A DNA stretch of 64,000 nucleotides. Origin: Cryptosporangium aurantiacum (lineage in GTDB: Bacteria; Actinomycetota; Actinomycetes; Mycobacteriales; Cryptosporangiaceae). The position numbers were made by a program, and so were the translations under genes. Below are positions 58,236 to 64,000 of the stretch, piece by piece (within the stretch, counting starts at the first letter, position 1; every line of letters begins with the position of its first letter). The DNA lies in contig NZ_FRCS01000015.1 of NCBI RefSeq assembly GCF_900143005.1, forward strand, positions 105,092-169,091. The letters are read 5' to 3'. The notes beneath the pieces are model-generated. The model was not told where the DNA came from and did not search any database. It saw nothing but the letters and a program-made list of their open reading frames with translations.

Positions 58236-59321
58236 TTAGTCAGAAGGCTTGGCGGCAGGCCGCGAATCATTTTTGGCCAGCGAGTCCGCCTGCGTCCATG
58301 CCCTGCGCATTTCCCATGCCAGGTAGGCGAAGAATAGGACCACACTTGCCATAAACAGACCGGTATATACCCACCGACCTACTGGAGGGAGCGAGTTCGA
58401 TCCCAGCGCGATCTGAATCAGCGGAACTACGATTCCGAATATCGCAATCGCCCCTAGGAAGGTGAACGCGAGCCGCAAGCCCCGCGGGTGACCAAGCCTT
58501 ATCAGCGACCGGGAAACTTGTTCAATCTGGAGGCGCGTGCTAGCGAGAGCACTCGCCGCTGCGACTTCAGTTCGCTCTAGATCGCGAAACGCCGCCACCT
58601 TAGCCTGCCGATGGAAAATGGTTTGCTTGGCGATATTTACCGGAGGCAGCGAAAACGGAAACATACCCTTCAGGCTTGACTCCCGGTCGCGCCATATCTT
58701 CCCGATTTTATTCAGATAGTGGTCGGCGATCTCGCGACTGCGATGGTTCGCTAGCGACGAGATGAACCGATCCCTGCCCCCCGATTCCCAGTCCTCCGGC
58801 CTTTCTTCGAGATTGGCCCTCCGAATGGCATCGAGCACGCCAGCATTCTTCTCCTGCAATTCTTCGAAATAGGGTAGCATCTCATCTGCGGCGAATGGCG
58901 GCAGTACCTTCTGGTACGCCTCGGCGAACTCCAATTTTCCGAGGCTATCCAAGAAATCATCGAGTATCTCATCGACAAAGTCTTCCCCAGCCCGATCTAT
59001 TAAGCCTTTCCTTGCGGCTTGGTGATCGCTGAACTGACGTTCCTCCAGTTCCTTCAACTCGTCAAGCCTTCTTTGCAAGCTGGCTTGCTCACTCGTTATA
59101 GCTACCAGGCGCGCTACCAGTAGGCCTGCAATGATCGCGACAAGGGCCGCCGCGGACTGAACAATCGTAGACAATAGGGGTGTGGCATCGAACGTCGACG
59201 GTACCGGGACAATGGTGCCAGCGGGGGTCGGCGAGAGTTGGGGATGAGTGACGGACGCCGAGACCGAAGGAGTGGGCGACGGCGATGCGGTCGGAACAGC
59301 AAGAATAACGGCCAGTCGCAA
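58236..59321 (-). CDS. Coiled-coil membrane protein of unknown function, 361 aa
   Basis: Not recognised. Codon use is more AT-rich than in the neighbours. The N-terminus is a Pro/Ser/Thr-rich stretch (ASPSPTPSVSASVTHPQLSP) followed by a membrane helix (LLSTIVQSAAALVAIIAGLL), then a coiled coil (LQRRLDELKELEERQF) and a soluble helical domain to about residue 240. Two membrane helices lie near the end (LAFTFLGAIAIFGIVVPLIQ and WVYTGLFMASVVLFFAYLAW). The start is TTG 59321 or a later codon. Its place next to methyltransferase and nuclease genes suggests cargo of the element. Confidence 0.5.
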   Translation of the reverse strand: MRLAVILAVPTASPSPTPSVSASVTHPQLSPTPAGTIVPVPSTFDATPLLSTIVQSAAALVAIIAGLLVARLVAITSEQASLQRRLDELKELEERQFSDHQAARKGLIDRAGEDFVDEILDDFLDSLGKLEFAEAYQKVLPPFAADEMLPYFEELQEKNAGVLDAIRRANLEERPEDWESGGRDRFISSLANHRSREIADHYLNKIGKIWRDRESSLKGMFPFSLPPVNIAKQTIFHRQAKVAAFRDLERTEVAAASALASTRLQIEQVSRSLIRLGHPRGLRLAFTFLGAIAIFGIVVPLIQIALGSNSLPPVGRWVYTGLFMASVVLFFAYLAWEMRRAWTQADSLAKNDSRPAAKPSD

Positions 59322-59602
59322 GATGGGTGCTGTCCTTCCTCGCGGACTATGTCAAAACCGTGTCGCGCGCCTACAGAATAGCGCCACGAAGACGCGGTCC
59401 CCCGAGAATATGAGGTGATACATTTGTACCGTGCCGTTTCCGCCGGACTGTGCGGCGACTAGCCATCGGAGGAGGGGGACGGGAAGGCAGGCATGGAGCT
59501 AACCCTCCGCAGCGCGGACCGCCTCGCTCGACGCCCGATACCGGCCCTACCATATGCCCATTGATCCCGCAGAGGCAATCTCGGGAGTACGTGCCCGCGG
59601 GC

Positions 59603-60655
59603 CTACAGTTGAGCGGCTACAAACCGCCCTATGGCTGCGCCAAGGCAGGGCGGAACAGCATTCCCGATCTGTCGGGCAACCTGGATCTTAGTTCCCTCGA
59701 ACTCGAAGTCGGACGGGAACGACTGCAAAAGCGCGGCCTCACGATGCGTGATTGGTCTGTTCGCCTCCGGGTGAAGATAGCGGCCCTTCTCGGGCTTGAA
59801 GAATTCCGTCCGAATGGTTGACGAGGGACGATCCCACCAGAGCCTGCCCATCGCATCCGCCGACCCGGCAGGACGTCCTCGCCAGCACCGCGGTAGCAAA
59901 TCGGGTTGATTGCGAGCCAGGTCAAACCTGTTACCACCGGGAGGGATAGCGCGATACCTCTCTACGGCAACACTTGTCAGATTTCGACCGAAGTGCAGAT
60001 TCTGCTTCCGGTCGGGGTCGACACTAATGTCGCTGCGCTCGGGATACTCAGGGAGTCCCCCGATTGCGTCCCGCACAGTCACGTACGGCGCGCCGGTCGG
60101 CGAGTTGACTCCGTGAGTGGGCGGCGGAGGCCACGGCACTTCGTCGGCGTCCCGTACAGCAACGATAATTCCGCATCGCCGGTGCTGGGGCACTCCATAA
60201 TCAGCAGCATCCAGTACACCCGATGCAAAAGCGTAGGACTTAAGAACGTCGTCCGCTGCCATTCGCTGCCGAAACTCGCCAAACTCCTCCGAACGCAGAA
60301 AGGGAGGCGCGATCTCGAAAACGAACGCTTGAGGTTTTACCTGTCGAACGGCTCGCAGATAGTGACGCCAGAGGGAGTTGGTATATGACCGGCTCGGATT
60401 TTCTCGGCCGCGGCCCAGCGACTCGAACCCTCGAAATGGCGGTCCTCCGACAATGATGTCAACGTCGCCGAATTCTTTAATCTCCTCGATTGGTCCCCTG
60501 TGAACAGGACAATGTAGGTTGCGCTCGACGGTTCGTGCAGCCGCCCACTCGATCTCTACTGCGAATGCGGGTGCGAAACCAACCTCAGCTTGCTGGAAGC
60601 CCAGCGTCAGCCCGCCAGGGCCAGCGAACAGGTCAAGAGTTCTCCACCGCGCCAA
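59603..60655 (-). CDS. C5-cytosine methyltransferase homologue lacking the catalytic cysteine
   Basis: A 350-residue protein with the C5-MTase layout. Motif I is LDLFAGPGGLTLGFQQ near residue 8. Motif VIII-like QHRRCGIIVAVRD is near residue 160, and motif X GNAVPPCLGAAIGRF is near the end. Motif IV, normally PCQ, reads IIVGGPPFRGFESL near residue 68, so the catalytic Cys is Phe. Motif VI, normally ENV, reads VFEIAPP. Without the cysteine the usual methyl-transfer chemistry is not expected, so the protein may be a binding or regulatory pseudo-enzyme or use another mechanism. The gene begins 20 bases after the HNH nuclease stop in the same operon. Confidence 0.8.
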   Translation of the reverse strand: MARWRTLDLFAGPGGLTLGFQQAEVGFAPAFAVEIEWAAARTVERNLHCPVHRGPIEEIKEFGDVDIIVGGPPFRGFESLGRGRENPSRSYTNSLWRHYLRAVRQVKPQAFVFEIAPPFLRSEEFGEFRQRMAADDVLKSYAFASGVLDAADYGVPQHRRCGIIVAVRDADEVPWPPPPTHGVNSPTGAPYVTVRDAIGGLPEYPERSDISVDPDRKQNLHFGRNLTSVAVERYRAIPPGGNRFDLARNQPDLLPRCWRGRPAGSADAMGRLWWDRPSSTIRTEFFKPEKGRYLHPEANRPITHREAALLQSFPSDFEFEGTKIQVARQIGNAVPPCLGAAIGRFVAAQL

Positions 60656-60675
60656 GGCAGATCCTCCTTTCGAAC

Positions 60676-62172
60676 TTACTGGGCGTCTTCAAGCGCTGCC
60701 GCGTGGGCTCGTCGCGCGACTACTCGCAGCCGTGAGCGGAGCGCTGCTCGGTTGGCGCCTCGCGTCTTCGCCGCGTGGCAGTTCGGGCAGAGGGCAATCA
60801 TGTTGACGGGCTCGTCGGGGCCACCTCTGGCCAGGTCCTCGACGTGGTCAACCTCGAGTAGTGCGGTTCCGTCCGGACGAACGTCGCAGGGCATCCCGGT
60901 ACACGCGGGGTTTTCGCACGAGCCGGACGCCCGCAGGATCACGGCCTCCCGGGCCGCGGCGGAACGGGCGTACTCGGTGGCGGTCCGTACGCCGGCCGGG
61001 CGTCCACTGCGAGCGGTCGCTCGCGCCGTGAGATTGCGATAGAGGTCACCGCGCGTCGGTGCGTCGAGGGCGGTCGTGTCGGGAGGTGCAGCCGGCACCG
61101 TGTCGTCGATGCTGCGGCTTGCAACTTCAGCGGCTACGTCGATCGGCCATTCCTCGGGATGGGGCGAACCGACCGGCGCGAGGTCGTACACGTAGACGAT
61201 GCGCCATTGGTTGTTGCGGTCGCGCTGCCACTCGCGGTGCCGCCCAACGATGGTCACCCAGTGCTCGAAGGTGAAGGGTCCGTCGACCGGGCGGTGCCAG
61301 TACCGCGCCGCCTTGCCTTCCGCCCGGGTCCACTCCATGAGCGCGTTGCCCTGCGCAGAGAGTTTCTGAGGTCCTTCTTGGCCTTGCCCGACGTACTCGA
61401 TGCGCCCCGAGCCAGGGACTCGGCGATCCGGGTACGGGCCGTTGTCGTCGCTGAAGATGTTGACGACCCGTTCGGCCTCTCGAGGAAAGGTGGCCATGCC
61501 GCCTTGGAAGTTGCCTCCCCAGACGGCGGCAATCGCCCGCCGACCGGGAAAGGCTTGCCCGACGACAGGGGGCGGCGGCAACGAGTCCGCTGGCCTCGCG
61601 ACGGTGATGCCGAACGCGTTGAGGACCTGCTGGGCGCGGGTGCCGTCGAGCTTGTCGACGGCTGCCAGGGCGAATCGGTCGAGCGCGTCGGCGTCGGTCG
61701 CCAGCAGGGCGTAAGTCGACGCGGAGAGTCCGAACTGCGGGTTGTGGTCGTTGAGCCAGCGAGCAGCGCCGGAGCCGTGCGCGGGCGGCGCCTGGTGTGC
61801 AGCCTCGAGATCCCACAAGGGCGATGCTTTGAGCGCTAGGACGGGGTATGCCGCGCTTGCCTCGCGACTGTCGCCGTCGAGTTGGGCCACGATGGCCTTA
61901 CTGAGGTCCGTGCGGACCGAGTCCCATCGCACGAGTCTCGGCTCGCCCGCAGCCGCGCGCACCGCGGCCCAAAGCAACACGATCGGTTGGTGGACGGATG
62001 CACTACCTCCGGCTCGGCGAAGGCGCAGCCGGGCCAGGTAATGTACGGCGTCTTCGACGGTCATGGGCCTGTCGCCGACTCCGGGCGCAACTGACTGGCT
62101 CTGGTCAGTTGCGCCGACCGAAGAGCCGAGCTCCTCGAGTACGTCGGGACGGTTGACCCCTGCGAGACTCAT
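60676..62172 (-). CDS. HNH nuclease with a possible DNA-reading N-terminal domain
   Basis: A 498-residue protein. The C-terminal HNH domain has CENPACTGMPCDV near residue 425, LLEVDHVEDLARGG near residue 445 and IALCPNCHAAKTRG near residue 463. The middle part has RRAIAAVWGGNFQGGMATFP near residue 215 and then WQRDRNNQWRIVYVYDLAPV. This resembles the modified-base-reading (SRA/PUA-like or ScoMcrA-type) part of type IV restriction enzymes, but I am not certain. ATG 62172 begins MSLAGVNRPDV. Upstream in-frame residues lack recognisable content. Paired with a methyltransferase-like gene, it could be a restriction system. Confidence 0.65.
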   Translation of the reverse strand: MSLAGVNRPDVLEELGSSVGATDQSQSVAPGVGDRPMTVEDAVHYLARLRLRRAGGSASVHQPIVLLWAAVRAAAGEPRLVRWDSVRTDLSKAIVAQLDGDSREASAAYPVLALKASPLWDLEAAHQAPPAHGSGAARWLNDHNPQFGLSASTYALLATDADALDRFALAAVDKLDGTRAQQVLNAFGITVARPADSLPPPPVVGQAFPGRRAIAAVWGGNFQGGMATFPREAERVVNIFSDDNGPYPDRRVPGSGRIEYVGQGQEGPQKLSAQGNALMEWTRAEGKAARYWHRPVDGPFTFEHWVTIVGRHREWQRDRNNQWRIVYVYDLAPVGSPHPEEWPIDVAAEVASRSIDDTVPAAPPDTTALDAPTRGDLYRNLTARATARSGRPAGVRTATEYARSAAAREAVILRASGSCENPACTGMPCDVRPDGTALLEVDHVEDLARGGPDEPVNMIALCPNCHAAKTRGANRAALRSRLRVVARRAHAAALEDAQ

Positions 62173-62303
62173 GCGCGGCACTGTACGGAGCGTGTGTGAC
62201 AGTTCGGCCGCGCAGCTGCGCGTCGCGCGTTCCGCATCGCCGAGCCCCGGTTCACTCGGACGGCGGGCCCTCGTCCTGAAGGTGGACGAGGGCCGCACGC
62301 CGC

Positions 62304-62501
62304 TTAGTCGAGGATCCGGTGCGCCGCAGCGAGCACTGCGGTGCCGACCGAAATTGCGGCCACCGATCCACCGGCGACGTAGGTCACGGTCACGGCCGCG
62401 GCCGTGACCATCGCGATGATGGCCCACCGCAGCGGCAGCCGCCGCGGCTCCTCGGGCGGCGTTGCCGCGGTCTGCTGATCTGCTCGCCGTACTGTAGACA
62501 T
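62304..62501 (-). CDS. Small two-helix membrane protein, 65 aa
   Basis: ATG 62501 with AGGGAGAG upstream. A polar N-terminus (RRADQQTAATPPEEPRRLP) precedes two hydrophobic segments (RWAIIAMVTAAAVTVTYVAG and VAAISVGTAVLAAA). No family recognised. Confidence 0.5.
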   Translation of the reverse strand: MSTVRRADQQTAATPPEEPRRLPLRWAIIAMVTAAAVTVTYVAGGSVAAISVGTAVLAAAHRILD

Positions 62502-62543
62502 GCGGAACTCTCCCTGCTGTAAGGCGTAGGTGAATCCGCACCG

Positions 62544-62574
62544 CGGCTCCCGGGGTGAACGCCCGGGGGCCGCA
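62544..62574 (-). other. GC hairpin in the 5' region of the small membrane gene
   Basis: A 12-bp stem GCGGCTCCCGGG / CCCGGGGGCCGC (one G-U pair) with a 7-nt loop, in the 269-bp gap between two divergent genes. Confidence 0.4.
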
Positions 62575-62714
62575 CCGATGCTGCGTGAGCCTGCGCCGCG
62601 GTGCGGGAATGACGTCGCCCAAGCTGGCTGCCGGGACTCTGGCCGTCGCGGGTATCCGCTCGGCCGTGATCCCATGAAACCGACGGCGAAGGCCACCGCC
62701 AAACTGTCGTGTAC

Positions 62715-62727
62715 CGTGGAAACCACG
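62715..62727. promoter_or_regulatory. Palindrome CGTGGAAACCACG before the 376-aa gene
   Basis: Perfect 5-bp arms around AAA, 44 bases before ATG 62771. It is a possible operator or promoter element. Confidence 0.35.
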
Positions 62728-62770
62728 TTTTGATCCGACTGTCGTCGCAAGCTGAGAAGAAGACGCGAAG

Positions 62771-63901
62771 ATGGCCGCTCAGACGGGTCAAAACGTGCTG
62801 AACGAAACCACACAACTCACCGGCGAGAGCCCGTTCGAGGTAGGTCCCCGGTTGACCGAGAGCGTCATCGACATGATCATGATCGACCTCAGCAGGCCGC
62901 CGTCGCCGAGGGAACGCGCCCGCCTCGATACCCGGCTTCGCCGGCTGTACGACGCGGAGGAGTCGCACAGCCGGGCCACGACGAGCCTCATGAAGGTGGG
63001 CCAAGCGAGCAGCACCAACAGCGTGGTGGCCAAGTCTGGATCAGTCCGCGTCCGCGACACGTTCGTCGCTCGATCCAGCCCAGCACCCGGGGAGTGGTCC
63101 GACCGGAAACTCCCTGCCAAGGAAGATCGACCGCCATCCGCCCAATTGGTGACCCCACGCGGTGCCGGCCTTCGGCTGGAGTTGATCGCGCTGTTCGAGG
63201 CGCAGACGCATACCAAGACAGGTGCCCGGCCGGAAAACCGGCGTCCACTCAAAGCCTCCGGCGACGAGATCGGCTGGGCCGACTTCCTCGCCACGGACGC
63301 GACAGACCACAACGGCAACAGGTTCATGACCGTGGCGAACAAGAAGGCCCGGCAGCTCTACAACGCGATCGACCTGATGCACAGGCTCGATCTCGTCTCG
63401 CTTCCCAACGGCACCGCGCCACGGAACAAGCACGCTGGCTTTCTACTGAACAACGAGAGCGGTAAGCGCGCCGTAGGACCCAACGACCTCTACGAGGTTC
63501 CCGGCGAACGAGAAGGTCACTTCCTTCTCCCGGTCGAGTTGTTCACCCACGGCTGGATCAACGTCCTTGAAGACCGCGAGCTCCAATACCTGCTGATGCT
63601 CAGCTACTTCCACTCGCACTCAAAGACCCCAGAGGGGTTCCGGGTGCCGTCAGACTTCCGCGTGGGCCATATGGGCCTCGGACCCGACACCTATGAGACG
63701 CACAAGTGGTTCAGCCGCTACGAGCTCAACCACGTGACCATGGACATCGCCCGGCACGCCAACGGCACAGTCGATGACTACGGCGACGGCGGCGCCGCGA
63801 TCCCGCACACTCTGCAGCTACTTCCGGAAGGGCTCCGGCAGGATGCCTTCCGGGTCGTAGCCACCGCGATCGAGAAACAACTCGAGCGGCCGTCGAACTG
63901 A
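62771..63901 (+). CDS. Hypothetical protein, 376 aa, possible winged-helix
   Basis: Not recognised. ATG 62771 follows AGAAGAAGACGCGAAG. The N-terminal 110 residues are helical and polar (SPRERARLDTRLRRLYDAEE), followed by RLELIALFEAQTHTKTGARP near residue 138. A compact domain comes next, with KKARQLYNAIDLMHRLDLVSL near residue 198, typical of a winged-helix pair. The C-terminal third has LPVELFTHGWINVLEDRELQ and HKWFSRYELNHVTMD. It could be a plasmid-type replication or regulatory protein, but no motif proves it. Confidence 0.5.
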   Translation: MAAQTGQNVLNETTQLTGESPFEVGPRLTESVIDMIMIDLSRPPSPRERARLDTRLRRLYDAEESHSRATTSLMKVGQASSTNSVVAKSGSVRVRDTFVARSSPAPGEWSDRKLPAKEDRPPSAQLVTPRGAGLRLELIALFEAQTHTKTGARPENRRPLKASGDEIGWADFLATDATDHNGNRFMTVANKKARQLYNAIDLMHRLDLVSLPNGTAPRNKHAGFLLNNESGKRAVGPNDLYEVPGEREGHFLLPVELFTHGWINVLEDRELQYLLMLSYFHSHSKTPEGFRVPSDFRVGHMGLGPDTYETHKWFSRYELNHVTMDIARHANGTVDDYGDGGAAIPHTLQLLPEGLRQDAFRVVATAIEKQLERPSN

Positions 63902-63925
63902 CCAGTGAGCCCTTTTCAGTTGGGT

Positions 63926-64000
63926 TCAGCCGGCGAGGATGAGGGTCTGGACGGCGTTGACCAGTCGGGTCGCGTGGTTGGGGCTTGAGCGGATCTTCCG
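63926..64000 (-). mobile_element. 3' end of a probable transposase and insertion-sequence end
   Basis: The minus strand reads RKIRSSPNHATRLVNAVQTL then ILAG and a stop at 63926-63928. The style (short Arg/Asn-rich end followed by a GAGCCCTTTTCAGTTG-type terminal sequence at about 63,908) resembles insertion sequences of actinomycetes. Only 24 residues are in the window, so this is a tentative call. Confidence 0.4.

Noticed and set aside
59450..59821. Plus-strand 123-codon frame
   Set aside because: It overlaps the end of the methyltransferase gene in antisense and has no ribosome site or motif.
62173..62622. Extended N-terminus of the HNH protein
   Set aside because: It is unlike the rest of the protein and overlaps the small membrane gene at 62,304; ATG 62172 gives a sensible start.
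58143..63925. attR of the element
   Set aside because: No copy of the tRNA-Arg 3' end was seen by eye in this range, so no right boundary is reported.

Overview
The window is high-GC actinobacterial DNA. It uses GTG and TTG starts often and has short, purine-rich ribosome sites. It also carries typical actinomycete loci: a galU / gephyrin-like glp / rimJ-like / sepX cluster, a neighbouring FmdB and mscL block, GlgM-type glycogen synthase and a D-arabinono-lactone oxidase. The gene order around galU and mscL matches what I know from mycobacteria and streptomycetes. The species cannot be fixed from the sequence; a filamentous actinomycete is likely.

Positions 1-38,000 are chromosomal. 1-5,700 holds two members of a little-understood actinobacterial set (SCO2524-like and SCO2525-like proteins) mixed with acetyltransferase-fold proteins, including a GNAT domain fused to a membrane domain. 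5,800-11,000 holds a VOC protein, GlgM, a ROK regulator coupled to an inositol-phosphatase-family enzyme, a haloalkane-dehalogenase-like hydrolase, a P-loop kinase and tRNA-Ala(CGC). 11,100-20,000 is the cell-division / envelope block: sepX, rimJ-like, glp, galU, a HAMP-GAF protein, folate cycloligase, FmdB, a CpaB-like protein and MscL. 20,000-38,000 holds a penicillin-acylase-family hydrolase, an MBL hydrolase, TetR, a PLP aldolase/racemase-fold protein with a long disordered N-terminus, a sugar-lactone oxidase, glycosyltransferases and a flippase-like protein, a phospholipase D, two MarR regulators and an MFS exporter.

From tRNA-Arg(CCT) at 38,023 the content changes to an integrated conjugative element, running at least to 58,142 and probably past the right edge, because no second copy of the tRNA end was found. 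Its left part has a tyrosine integrase, an excisionase and a tightly coupled seven-gene replication operon transcribed leftward. That operon encodes a DUF3631-type ATPase, a DpdA/TGT-like base-exchange enzyme, a primase-polymerase, a polynucleotide-kinase-like P-loop protein, a family A DNA polymerase, a SLOG protein and a small Cys protein. SSB and a MazG-like protein sit just upstream. The 3' end of the DUF3631 gene contains a 180-bp mirror-symmetric array of twelve CGGTTAC motifs, a strong candidate replication origin. The middle part is a leftward transfer operon (TraB-type DNA translocase, several membrane or Spd-like proteins, one extreme Gly/Arg-rich protein) with a repeat cluster after traB that could be the clt transfer locus. 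Opposite it lie a GntR repressor with three operator copies, a PPM phosphatase and a Nudix protein like the pSAM2 immunity factor Pif.

Positions 58,200-63,901 look like cargo: a more AT-rich coiled-coil membrane protein, a C5-methyltransferase homologue that lacks its catalytic cysteine, an HNH nuclease in the same operon, a small membrane protein and an unrecognised 376-residue protein. The last 75 bases are the 3' end of a gene that is probably a transposase.
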